The notes under the pieces were generated by a model that saw only the letters and a program-made list of their open reading frames with translations, ran no database searches and was not told the DNA's origin. Made by a program: the position numbers and the translations under genes. Below are positions 19,001 to 26,846 of a stretch of DNA of 64,000 nt, piece after piece; the first letter of the stretch is position 1; each line of letters starts with the position of its first letter. The stretch lies in NCBI RefSeq assembly GCF_002205675.1, contig NZ_NISK01000001.1, forward strand, positions 677,054 through 741,053, written 5' to 3'. This stretch comes from Sphingopyxis bauzanensis. GTDB lineage: Bacteria; Pseudomonadota; Alphaproteobacteria; Sphingomonadales; Sphingomonadaceae.

Positions 19001-19205
19001 GCTGTTGCTCGAGTATCTGGGTGACGCTGTTCTCGACCGTTTCGGCCGACGCGCCCGGATAGCTGGCGCGGACATTGACCTGCACCGGCGCGATATCGGG
19101 ATATTGTTCGATCGGTAGCGAGCGCAGCGCGCCGAACCCCGCGAGCATGACAACGATTGCCAGCACCCAGGCAAAGATCGGCCGGTCGATGAATATCCGC
19201 GACAT
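16011..19205 (-). CDS. RND multidrug efflux pump inner-membrane subunit (AcrB/MexB type, HAE1)
   Basis: Proton-driven inner-membrane transporter. At 1,064 residues it has full HAE1 length: first helix at [45 protein letters not shown]; porter domain with [57 protein letters not shown]; central helices with [26 protein letters not shown], which holds the paired acidic residues of the proton relay; and the second half with [21 protein letters not shown] (relay Lys). 6 bp separate it from the adaptor gene. Substrate cannot be told from sequence. Confidence 0.96.
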   Translation of the reverse strand: [1064 protein letters not shown]

Positions 19206-19211
19206 GAGGGG

Positions 19212-20411
19212 CTATTTCGCCTTTTCTGTGGCTTTGTCCGTAGCGGGCGCCCCCACCCGCTGCGGACTGCTCGCCGGGACCGGCCGAACGTCGGCGCCGT
19301 CGCGAAGATTGCCAACCCCCTGCGTGATGACGCGATCGCCTGCGCGCAGCCCATCGGTGACAATCCAGCTGCCGCCAACCGTCCGCGACGTCGCGATCTT
19401 GCGGCGTACAGCCTTATTGTCCTTGCTCGCCAGATAAACAAAGGCCGAACCATCGAAATCGCGCTGCACCGCTGGCTGCGGTACCAGGATTGCAGTCGGA
19501 TCGATCGCCTGGTCGAACATCGCGGTCACGAACATGCCGGGCAGCAACAGGCCGTTGGGATTGGGAAAGCGCGCGCGCAAGGTCACGGTGCCGGTCGCCT
19601 CGTTCACCGTCATCTCGGAAAACTCGACCGTACCGGCAAAGCCATAGGCGCTGCCGTCTTCGAGCCGCAGGCGCACGGCGGCGCCGCCTTGTGAAATGCC
19701 GCCGCTGGCGATCGCCTGACGCAGCGTCGTCAGCTCGGCGCTCGATTGCTGCATGTCGACATAAATCGGGTCGATCCGCTGGATCGTGGTCAGCGGACTT
19801 GCCTGGCTGGCACTGACCAGCGCGCCGGGGGTCGCGAGGCTGCGGCCGATGCGGCCGCTGATCGGCGCTGTAATCGTCGCATAGCGCAGCGTGATGCGCG
19901 CAGTCTCAAGCGCGGCATTATTCTGGGCGACCGCGGCGCGCGCGACGCGCGCCTCGGCGAGCGCGTCGGTATAATCCTGCTCGGCAATCGCCTGCATCTT
20001 GGCGAGCGGGGCGAAGCGGCGGACGCGCTCGTCGGCCGCCTGCGCGCTAGCGCGGGCGCTGGCAAGGTTGGCGGCGGCCTGCTCGACCGCGGCCTGATAG
20101 AGGCTGGCATCGATCTGGTAGAGCGGCTGACCGGCGCGAACGAACCCGCCCTCGGTGAACAGGCGGCGGCGGATCAGGCCATTGACCTGCGGTCGGACTT
20201 CGCTGGTTTCAAAGGCGACGGTGCGCCCGCCGAGTGACGTAGTGACCGGCACCGGCTCGACCTGCACCACGACAAAGCCGACCTGCGGCGCGCCGCGGCC
20301 GTTCTTGCTCTCGTCTTCTTGCCCCGAGCACGCGCCGAGCGACAAGGTCGCGGCGCATAATGCTCCGGCCAGCAACAGCGACCTTGTCTCCAGCATAAGG
20401 GTCATTTTCAT
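19212..20411 (-). CDS. RND efflux periplasmic adaptor (membrane fusion) lipoprotein
   Basis: AcrA/MexA-type adaptor that bridges pump and outer-membrane channel. The 399-residue protein has a lipoprotein signal (LLLAGALCAATLSLGACSG, lipobox LGAC near residue 27), the barrel-sandwich hybrid (VRPQVNGLIRRRLFTEGGFVRAGQPLYQIDASLYQAAVEQA), a helical hairpin (about 110-170), the returning lipoyl half (ATITAPISGRIGRSLATPGALVSASQASPLTTI) and the beta-barrel/MP domains. First gene of the operon. A second in-frame ATG two codons on (20405) is equally possible. Confidence 0.94.
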   Translation of the reverse strand: MKMTLMLETRSLLLAGALCAATLSLGACSGQEDESKNGRGAPQVGFVVVQVEPVPVTTSLGGRTVAFETSEVRPQVNGLIRRRLFTEGGFVRAGQPLYQIDASLYQAAVEQAAANLASARASAQAADERVRRFAPLAKMQAIAEQDYTDALAEARVARAAVAQNNAALETARITLRYATITAPISGRIGRSLATPGALVSASQASPLTTIQRIDPIYVDMQQSSAELTTLRQAIASGGISQGGAAVRLRLEDGSAYGFAGTVEFSEMTVNEATGTVTLRARFPNPNGLLLPGMFVTAMFDQAIDPTAILVPQPAVQRDFDGSAFVYLASKDNKAVRRKIATSRTVGGSWIVTDGLRAGDRVITQGVGNLRDGADVRPVPASSPQRVGAPATDKATEKAK

Positions 20412-20459
20412 AGCGGTTCTTTGGGGAAGGGGAGGAATCGGGCCTATTCAACCGATTGA

Positions 20460-20506
20460 TTTGTCGCATGCAAGCGCAATGCGGGCTTTGCGACAAATTA
20501 CGACAA
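20460..20506. promoter_or_regulatory. TTGTCG/CGACAA repeats upstream of the efflux operon
   Basis: Arms TTTGTCGCA (20460-20468) and TGCGACAAA (20489-20497) form a perfect 9-bp inverted repeat across 20 bp; a third half-site CGACAA follows at 20501-20506. The group lies 50-95 bp before the adaptor start, in the 119-bp gap between the efflux operon and the convergent-side end of the LacI gene. Placement suits an operator for a repressor located elsewhere; no regulator gene adjoins the pump. Confidence 0.4.
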
Positions 20507-20530
20507 TTTTCCGCGTCTTGGCGCCGCCGC

Positions 20531-21583
20531 CTATCGTTGCGGCGAGGCGACCGACTGGCGCTGGATGAAGGTTGAGTTCAGCACCCCGCTGTCGCTCTCG
20601 TCAACCTTGCCGGCAAGCGGCAAAAAGTCGGGGACGAGCGTCTTGGCGGCGCGCACCCCCATTTCGCGGATCGGCCAGCGCACGGTGCTCAGTGCAGGCC
20701 AGATGTGGGTGGCGGTGGGGCTGTCGTCGAAGCCGATGATCGACAGCGCCCCCGGCACATCGATACGCTTGGCATGCGCGACGCTCATCACGCCAGCTGC
20801 CATTTCGTCGTTCGAACAGAAGATTGCGGTCGGCGGCTCGGACAGCGACAGCAACGCCTCGCCCGCTTCGATCCCGGCGGCGTAGCGATAATTGCCCGGC
20901 GCGTTATAGGCGGCGGGCAGGTCGAGCCCCGCCTCGGAGAGCGCTTCCATAAACCCCTTTTCGCGCTCGGCGGCGGAGCGGAAGCCCTGCGGGCCGCGCA
21001 CAAAACCGATGCGGCGATGCCTGAGCGCGATCAGCGCGCGCACCGCCTCCGCAACGACCTCGCGGTCGTTCGATGACACGCAATGCTTGGCATCGTCGAG
21101 CGGCGCCGATCCGACGCGGACATAGCGCACGCCCAGGTCTTCGCAGAGCGCCGCAAGGTCATCGTTTTCAGAGATCGGCGGCAAGAGCAGCGCGCCGATC
21201 GGCCGCTGCTTTTCCAGAAAGGTGCGCACGTCGTCGAGCATCCGTTCCGATCCGCGATCGACCGGGCGGACAAGCAGCGCGAGGTCGCTGTCCTTGATTG
21301 CGTCGAGCACGCCTTGCTGAAAGTTCAGCACCGTCTGGGCATTGGGATTGTCGTGGAGCAGCGCGATCAGGAAGTTGCGCCGGAACGCCAGCGCGCGCGC
21401 CTGCGGGTTGGGGACGAACCCCAATGTTTCGATCGCCTGCTCGACGGCCTTGCGCGTCTTTTCGGTCAGGAATTCGGAGCGGTTGATGACGCGGCTGACG
21501 GTCTTTTTCGATACCCCGGCAAGCGCGGCGACATCGTTGATCGTCGGCTGTTTGCCGCCTGCGCCCTTTTTTTGTGCCGCCAT
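20531..21583 (-). CDS. LacI-family transcriptional regulator of the divergent uronate operon (KdgR-like)
   Basis: The 350-residue protein, counted from the ATG at 21583 (MAAQKKGAGGKQPT), has a LacI helix-turn-helix (INDVAALAGVSKKTVSRVINRSEFLTEKTRKAVEQAIETLGFVPNPQARALA) followed by a periplasmic-binding-like effector domain (about 70-345) including RHRRIGFVRGPQGFRSAAEREKGFMEAL and PTAIFCSNDEMAAGVMSVAHAKRIDVPGALSIIGFDD. It is divergent from a four-gene operon for keto-deoxy-uronate breakdown, with two operators in the 212-bp gap. The likely inducer is an intermediate of that pathway (inference). Confidence 0.88.
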   Translation of the reverse strand: MAAQKKGAGGKQPTINDVAALAGVSKKTVSRVINRSEFLTEKTRKAVEQAIETLGFVPNPQARALAFRRNFLIALLHDNPNAQTVLNFQQGVLDAIKDSDLALLVRPVDRGSERMLDDVRTFLEKQRPIGALLLPPISENDDLAALCEDLGVRYVRVGSAPLDDAKHCVSSNDREVVAEAVRALIALRHRRIGFVRGPQGFRSAAEREKGFMEALSEAGLDLPAAYNAPGNYRYAAGIEAGEALLSLSEPPTAIFCSNDEMAAGVMSVAHAKRIDVPGALSIIGFDDSPTATHIWPALSTVRWPIREMGVRAAKTLVPDFLPLAGKVDESDSGVLNSTFIQRQSVASPQR

Positions 21584-21690
21584 GTGCGTCCAATCCTCTG
21601 CGGGTTCGGGCTGCTGTCCCGCCAATCGCCCGGTGTGATGGGCGCTCGGCGTGGCGAAATCAACCGCGACAAACCGTCATCTGCCGAAAA

Positions 21691-21706
21691 TGGATACCGG
21701 TGTCTA
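21691..21706. promoter_or_regulatory. LacI-family operator, site 1
   Basis: TGGATACCGGTGTCTA; its reverse complement TAGACACCGGTATCCA differs from site 2 (21738-21753) at only three positions. The centre ACCGGT is the palindromic CG-centred core typical of LacI-family operators. It lies 108 bp upstream of the lacI-type gene start, so it may serve autoregulation or DNA looping with site 2. Confidence 0.65.
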
Positions 21707-21737
21707 GGTCAGCCTCGCAATCCCATTGGCATCAATA

Positions 21738-21753
21738 TTGACACCGGTTACCA
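21738..21753 (+). promoter_or_regulatory. LacI-family operator, site 2, overlapping the promoter of the uronate operon
   Basis: TTGACACCGGTTACCA. The first six bases double as a consensus -35 hexamer (TTGACA), and a weaker -10 (TAGCTT, 21761-21766) follows at 17 bp. A repressor bound here would cover the -35 element directly. Site centres are 47 bp apart. Confidence 0.68.
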
Positions 21754-21795
21754 AAATGACTAGCTTGTCGCAAAATCCAGCAAAGGAACCGCATC

Positions 21796-22449
21796 ATGAA
21801 GATCGCGCTGATCACCGAAAATAGCCAGGCCGCCAAGAACAGCATCATCCACGAAGCGCTGACCACGGTCGCCGAGCCGCTGGGCCATGAAGTGTTCAAT
21901 TATGGCATGTACTCGGCCGACGACACAGCGTCGCTGACCTACATCATGAACGGCCTGCTCGCCGGCATCCTGCTCAACGCGAAGGCCGCCGATTTCGTCG
22001 TGACCGGTTGCGGCACGGGCATGGGTTCGATGCTGGCGTGCAACGCGATGCCCGGCGTTTTCTGCGGTCTGGTGATCGATCCGACCGATGCGTTCCTGTT
22101 CGGCCAGATCAATGACGGCAACGCCATTTCGATGCCCTATGCGAAGGGCTTCGGCTGGGCCGCGGAGCTCAACCTGCAGGATGTCTATCGCAAGCTGTTC
22201 GACGGCGAACGCGGCCTGGGCTACCCCAAGGAGCGCGCCGAAATCATGCGGACGAACCGCGGCATCCTGAAAGATCTCAAGGCCGCGTCGTGCCACGACA
22301 TGCTGACCGTGCTGAAGACGGTTGATCAGGATCTGCTGCGCGCGGCGACCGCGGGCGAGAAGTTCGCGGAGTATTTCTACGCCAATTCGCAGGACGATGC
22401 GATCAGCACCTATCTGAAGAGCCTGTCGGCGGAGCGGGCGCTCGCCTGA
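21796..22449 (+). CDS. RpiB/LacAB-family sugar isomerase, probably replacing KduI (5-keto-4-deoxyuronate isomerase)
   Basis: 217 residues, AAAGGAA ribosome site. The N-terminal 150 residues are RpiB-fold: MKIALITENSQAAKNSIIHEAL, then VVTGCGTGMGSMLACNAMPGVFCGLVIDPTDAFLFGQINDGNAISMPY, which carries the Cys in a GCGTG loop. RpiB itself is shorter (about 150); this subfamily has a C-terminal extension. Being first in an operon with KduD and KdgK, it most likely interconverts 4-deoxy-L-threo-5-hexosulose uronate and 3-deoxy-D-glycero-2,5-hexodiulosonate, as the RpiB-like isomerase DhuI does in glycosaminoglycan catabolism. No KduI is seen nearby. The family is certain, the substrate inferred. Confidence 0.8.
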   Translation: MKIALITENSQAAKNSIIHEALTTVAEPLGHEVFNYGMYSADDTASLTYIMNGLLAGILLNAKAADFVVTGCGTGMGSMLACNAMPGVFCGLVIDPTDAFLFGQINDGNAISMPYAKGFGWAAELNLQDVYRKLFDGERGLGYPKERAEIMRTNRGILKDLKAASCHDMLTVLKTVDQDLLRAATAGEKFAEYFYANSQDDAISTYLKSLSAERALA

Positions 22450-22450
22450 C

Positions 22451-23206
22451 ATGGCCGGGCTGTTTGATCTCTCAGGCAAGGTCGCGCTGGTTACCGGCGC
22501 CAACACCGGCATCGGGCAGGGGATTGCGCTCGCGCTCGCCGAAGCCGGGGCCGACATTGCTGCGGCGGGGCGTTCGGCGGCGGACGAGACTGTCGGCAAG
22601 GTGCGCGGGCTGGGCCGCAAGGGTGAAAATTTCGCCGCCGACCTGTCGAGCGTCGGCGCGGTGCAGCCGCTGGTCGATGCGGTGCTCGCCCAGTTCGGGC
22701 GCATCGACATCCTCGTCAACAATGCCGGGATTATCCGCCGCGCCGATGCGGTCGATTTCACCGAAGAGGATTGGGACGTGGTGATGGATACCAATCTCAA
22801 GACCTTGTTCTTCCTCTGCCAAAGCGTGGGGCGCCACATGATTGCGCGCGGGAGCGGCAAGATCATCAACATCGCCTCGATGCTGACCTTTCAGGGCGGT
22901 ATCCGCGTGCCGAGCTATACCGCGTCGAAATCGGGCGTCGGGGGGCTGACCAAGTTGCTCGCCAATGAATGGGCGGCGAAAGGCATTCAGGTCAACGCGA
23001 TCGCGCCGGGCTATATCGCGACGAACAATACTGCGGCGCTGCAAGGTGACGAGACGCGCAATCGCCAGATCATGGAGCGTATCCCGGCAGGGCGCTGGGG
23101 CGATCCCGGCGACCTCGGCGGTGCGGCCGTGTTCCTGGCGTCAAGCGCGTCGGATTATGTCCAGGGCCATATCCTCGCCGTCGACGGCGGCTGGCTCGCG
23201 CGCTAG
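22451..23206 (+). CDS. kduD: 2-dehydro-3-deoxy-D-gluconate 5-dehydrogenase (KduD-type SDR)
   Basis: NAD(P)-dependent reduction of 3-deoxy-hexodiulosonate to 2-keto-3-deoxygluconate. The 251-residue protein begins FDLSGKVALVTGANTGIGQGIALALAEAGADI (Rossmann TGxxxGxG). It has the NNAG stretch (ILVNNAGIIRRADAVDFTEEDWDVVMDTNLKTLFFLCQ), the catalytic Ser in NIASMLTFQGG and YxxxK in PSYTASKSGV, all closely resembling KduD. The ATG is one base past the isomerase stop. Confidence 0.9.
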   Translation: MAGLFDLSGKVALVTGANTGIGQGIALALAEAGADIAAAGRSAADETVGKVRGLGRKGENFAADLSSVGAVQPLVDAVLAQFGRIDILVNNAGIIRRADAVDFTEEDWDVVMDTNLKTLFFLCQSVGRHMIARGSGKIINIASMLTFQGGIRVPSYTASKSGVGGLTKLLANEWAAKGIQVNAIAPGYIATNNTAALQGDETRNRQIMERIPAGRWGDPGDLGGAAVFLASSASDYVQGHILAVDGGWLAR

Positions 23207-23215
23207 CATCGCGCA

Positions 23216-24226
23216 ATGACCGGACGCTTAGTCTTTTTCGGCGAATTGCTGATCCGCCTGACCGCGCCGGGCAACGAGTTGTTGATGCAGTCGCCGTCGC
23301 TGGCGCTTCACGTCGGCGGCGCCGAGGCGAATGTCGCGATCGGCCTTGCGCATCTCGGCCATGATTGCGCGATGGTCAGTAAAATTCCCGCCAATGCGCT
23401 GGGGCGCGGGGCTGCGGCGGCGGTGCGCGGTGCGGGCGTTGATTGCAGCGCTGTCACCAGCGGCCCAGGCCGCATGGGGCTCTATTTCCTCAGCGTCGGC
23501 GCGGGTCTGCGATCGTCCGAAATCGTCTATGACCGCGCCGGGTCGAGTTTTGCAGCGACCGGCGCGGAGGATTATGACTGGGATGGGCTACTTGGCGACG
23601 CTCGCCTACTCCACCTGTCAGGGATCACCCCTGCGCTCGGGCCGCGCTCGGCTGACGCAGCGTTGGCGGCTGCGCGCTCAGCCAAGCGGCTCGGCGTGCC
23701 GGTCAGCTTCGACGGCAATTACCGCGCCATGCTGTGGGAGGCATGGGACAGCGACCCGCGTGCGGTGCTGTGCGAGCTGATCGGCCTGACCGACATCTTG
23801 TTCGGCAACCACCGCGACCTGTCGCTGGTGTTGGGCCAAGAATTCAGCGGCGAGGGCGCGGATCGCCGCCGTGAGGCCGCGGAGGCAGGTTTTGCAGCAT
23901 TCCCCGACCTCAAGCTGATCGCCTCGACAGCTCGGCACACCGTCACCGCCGATCACCACCGCATCGCGGCGCGCGTCGATTTAGGTGGTGGCGGCCACCA
24001 GACCGACGAGATCGACGTTACCGGCATCGTCGACCGCATCGGCGCCGGCGACGCCTTTGCCGCCGGGGTGCTCCACGCGCATCTGGCGGGCGGCGATGCG
24101 CAGGCGATGGCCGAATCGGGGCTTGCACTGACCGCGCTCAAACATTCGCTGCCCGGCGATGCGAGCCGTTTCGGGCAGGCCGACATCGATGCCTTCCATG
24201 GCGGCGGGCTCGATGTCCGGCGATAG
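23216..24226 (+). CDS. kdgK: 2-keto-3-deoxygluconate kinase (PfkB family)
   Basis: Phosphorylates KDG to KDPG for the Entner-Doudoroff pathway. The 336-residue protein starts RLVFFGELLIRLTAPGNELLMQSPSLALHVGGAEANVAIGLAHLGHD, the KdgK-like N-terminus with the substrate-binding GGAEAN, and ends with the PfkB signature VDRIGAGDAFAAGVLHAHL (catalytic Asp in GAGD). Nine bases separate it from kduD. KDPG aldolase (eda) is not in this window and must be supplied elsewhere. Confidence 0.88.
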   Translation: MTGRLVFFGELLIRLTAPGNELLMQSPSLALHVGGAEANVAIGLAHLGHDCAMVSKIPANALGRGAAAAVRGAGVDCSAVTSGPGRMGLYFLSVGAGLRSSEIVYDRAGSSFAATGAEDYDWDGLLGDARLLHLSGITPALGPRSADAALAAARSAKRLGVPVSFDGNYRAMLWEAWDSDPRAVLCELIGLTDILFGNHRDLSLVLGQEFSGEGADRRREAAEAGFAAFPDLKLIASTARHTVTADHHRIAARVDLGGGGHQTDEIDVTGIVDRIGAGDAFAAGVLHAHLAGGDAQAMAESGLALTALKHSLPGDASRFGQADIDAFHGGGLDVRR

Positions 24227-25736
24227 GCTGACGCGGCGTAGCCTGCTCGCGGCAGGCACGGCGTCGCTGCTGATGCCACTGGTCGCTAAGGCCGAGATTT
24301 TTACACCGACCCACCATGTTGGCGGGGTCGAGGCCCGGGACGGCTTCTATCGATCGAGCGCGCGGGGAAGCATTGGCAATGGGTCGGCGTGGGCCTTCAC
24401 CGGGATTCGCTACGCGCGCGCGGCGCGCTTTGCGGCGCCGGTTGCGGTGACCACGGCCGAGCAGTTGAAAGGCGACAGTTTCGGCCCAGCCTGTCCGCAG
24501 AGCGGCAACCGTTATCAGCCGCAAGCAGAGGACTGCCTGTTCCTCAATGTCTGGACGCCCGCCATCGAGGAACAGCGCAAGCGCCCGGTGATGGTCTATT
24601 TCCACGGCGGCGCTTATTCGACCGGGAGCGTCACCGACCCGATCAACGATGGAACGATGCTTGCTGCGCGCGGCGATGTTGTGGTGGTGACGGTGAATCA
24701 CCGGCTGAACGCGCTCGGCTATCTCTATCTCGCGCGGCTCGATCCGCGCTATTCCGACAGCGGCAATGCAGGACAGCTTGACCTGATCGCCGCGCTGCAA
24801 TGGGTGCAGCGTAACATTGCGGCGTTCGGCGGCGATCCCGCCAATGTCACCGTGTTTGGTCAGTCGGGCGGCGGGGCCAAGATCGCGACCTTGATGGCGA
24901 TGCCCGCGGCGAAAGGCTTGTTCCACAAGGCGATCACGATGAGCGGGCAGCAGGTCACCGCCTCGGGGCCGCTCAACGCGACCAGGCGCGCCGAGGCGTT
25001 CCTTGCGAAGCTAGGCGACGGCGTCGATCCCGCGACCGCGCCCGTCGAGCAACTCGTCGCGGCGCTCTCGGCAAGCGACCCGATCCTTGGCGGCGGCGTC
25101 TATATGGGGCCGGTGCTCGACATGACGCATCTGGCGCGCCACCCCTTCTGGCCCGATGCGGCGCCGCAGTCGAACGGCATCCCGATGATGCTCGGCAACA
25201 CGGCGCTGGAAACGCGCGCCTTCTACGCGCCCGATAGCAAGCAGCTCGCGGGGCTGAGTTTCGACAATCTCGCCGTCCGCATCGCGCCCGAAATGCGCAT
25301 CGACGCGCACCCGGAATGGGTCGTGGGCCAGTTCCGAGCGCGTTATCCCAACGCCGCACCGCTTGACCTGTTCCACCGCATCGTCACCGCCGCGCGCAGC
25401 TGGCGCGGTCAAGTCGAGGAGGCCGAGGCACGCGCGCGGGCAGGCGCCCCCGCGTTCGTCTATCAGCTCGACTTCGAGGATGCGAAACACACCGACGATA
25501 TCGGTCTCAGCTTTGGCACCATCCCTGACCCGACCCTCACGCAGCAGGCAATGAGTGAGCGGGTGATGAACGCGTTCGTCCGCTTTGCCCGCACCGGCGA
25601 TCCGGGCTGGCCCGCTTATGACCTGAAACATCGCCAGACGATGATCTTCAATACCGAGAGCCGGGTCGAACCAGATCCCCGCCGGTGGGAGCGCGAACTG
25701 TTCGCGCGGGTGCCCTACATCCAGCCTGGCAGTTGA
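24213..25736 (+). CDS. Secreted type-B carboxylesterase with Tat signal
   Basis: From the ATG at 24213 (507 residues) the protein opens with a twin-arginine signal, RLTRRSLLAAGTASLLMPLVAKAE, so it is exported folded. Carboxylesterase features: FTGIRYARAARFAAP, EDCLFLNVWTP, oxyanion region MVYFHGGAYSTGS, the nucleophile elbow VTVFGQSGGGAKIATLM (Ser in GQSGG) and NIAAFGGDPANVTVF. Its start overlaps kdgK by 14 bp, so it belongs to the operon. In this setting it may remove acyl or methyl esters from a uronate-containing polysaccharide such as pectin (inference). A longer in-frame start inside kdgK is less likely because it would bury the Tat signal. Confidence 0.86.
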   Translation: MSGDRLTRRSLLAAGTASLLMPLVAKAEIFTPTHHVGGVEARDGFYRSSARGSIGNGSAWAFTGIRYARAARFAAPVAVTTAEQLKGDSFGPACPQSGNRYQPQAEDCLFLNVWTPAIEEQRKRPVMVYFHGGAYSTGSVTDPINDGTMLAARGDVVVVTVNHRLNALGYLYLARLDPRYSDSGNAGQLDLIAALQWVQRNIAAFGGDPANVTVFGQSGGGAKIATLMAMPAAKGLFHKAITMSGQQVTASGPLNATRRAEAFLAKLGDGVDPATAPVEQLVAALSASDPILGGGVYMGPVLDMTHLARHPFWPDAAPQSNGIPMMLGNTALETRAFYAPDSKQLAGLSFDNLAVRIAPEMRIDAHPEWVVGQFRARYPNAAPLDLFHRIVTAARSWRGQVEEAEARARAGAPAFVYQLDFEDAKHTDDIGLSFGTIPDPTLTQQAMSERVMNAFVRFARTGDPGWPAYDLKHRQTMIFNTESRVEPDPRRWERELFARVPYIQPGS

Positions 25737-25813
25737 CCGGATCGACGCCCTATCGCACTTTGATCGCGCTTTTTTTGGGGGAGGGAAGCGGTCAGCGGAC
25801 TTGATCGAGACCG

Positions 25814-26785
25814 TCAGCTGGCCCGATGCTCGCCGCGTACCCAGCGCACCGTGCCCGACGATGCGCGCATCACGACGGTTTCGGTGGTCATCACCCCGTC
25901 GCGGCGGTGCTTGACGCCGCGCAGCAGCGACCCGTCGGTGACCCCGGTGGCGGCAAAGATCACGTCGCCTTTGGCCAGATCTTCCAGGTCATAGACGCGG
26001 TCGAGATCCTCGACCCCCCATTTCGCCGCGCGTCTGCGCTCGTCGTCGTTGCGGAACAGCAACCGGCCCTTGAACTGGCCGCCGACGCAGCGCAGCGCCG
26101 CGGCCGCCAGCACGCCCTCGGGCGCGCCGCCGCTGCCCATATAGATGTCGACATTGGTGTCGGGGTTGGTCGTCGCGATCACCCCGGCAACGTCGCCGTC
26201 GGGGATCAGCGCGACGCCGCAGCCGAGTGCGCGCAACTCGGCAATCATCGCTTCGTGGCGCGGGCGGTCGAGCACACACACCATCACGTCGGCGGCGGTG
26301 CAGCCCTTTTCCTTGGCGACGGCTTCGACATTCTGGCGGATGCTGTTGTCGAAATTGACGATGTTCGGCGAATAGCCGGGGCCGACCGCCAGCTTGTCCA
26401 TATAGACGTCGGGGGCGTTGAGCAGACAGCCTTCTTCGGCGATCGCCAGCACCGCGAGCGCGTTGGGGCCGGCCTTGGCGGTGATCGTCGTGCCTTCCAG
26501 CGGATCGACCGCGATGTCGATCTTCGGGCCCTTGCCCGGCGCACTGCCGACCTTTTCGCCGATATAGAGCATCGGCGCTTCGTCGCGTTCGCCCTCGCCG
26601 ATGACGATGGTGCCATCCATATATAGCGTATTGAATGCGGTGCGCATCGCTTCGACCGCGGCTGCGTCGGCGGCTTTCTCGTCGCCGCGCCCGATCAGCT
26701 TGGCGGCGGCGATCGCCGCGGCTTCGGTGACGCGCACCATTTCGAGTACGAGCACCCGGTCGAGGTTGCTGCCGCTGGTCGTCAT
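25814..26785 (-). CDS. glpX: Class II fructose-1,6-bisphosphatase GlpX
   Basis: Gluconeogenic, metal-dependent hydrolysis of fructose-1,6-bisphosphate. From the ATG at 26785 it has 323 residues, family length. Signatures: IVIGEGERDEAPMLYIGEKVG and IDIAVDPLEGTTITAKAGPNALAVLA (metal/phosphate binding DPLEGT), PDVYMDKLAVGP, DIYMGSGGAPEGVLAAAALRCVGGQFKGRL and VIFAATGVTDGSLLRGV. It lies between the convergent esterase and a divergent small secreted protein gene. Confidence 0.95.
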   Translation of the reverse strand: MTTSGSNLDRVLVLEMVRVTEAAAIAAAKLIGRGDEKAADAAAVEAMRTAFNTLYMDGTIVIGEGERDEAPMLYIGEKVGSAPGKGPKIDIAVDPLEGTTITAKAGPNALAVLAIAEEGCLLNAPDVYMDKLAVGPGYSPNIVNFDNSIRQNVEAVAKEKGCTAADVMVCVLDRPRHEAMIAELRALGCGVALIPDGDVAGVIATTNPDTNVDIYMGSGGAPEGVLAAAALRCVGGQFKGRLLFRNDDERRRAAKWGVEDLDRVYDLEDLAKGDVIFAATGVTDGSLLRGVKHRRDGVMTTETVVMRASSGTVRWVRGEHRAS

Positions 26786-26846
26786 GTCCGCTGATCTCCG
26801 TCTTTGGTCTTGCCTTGCCGCCCCGGTCGGGCATGGTGCGCGCCAT

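Noticed and set aside
25737..25813. T-run after the esterase as a terminator
   Set aside because: The T7 is not preceded by a stable inverted repeat.
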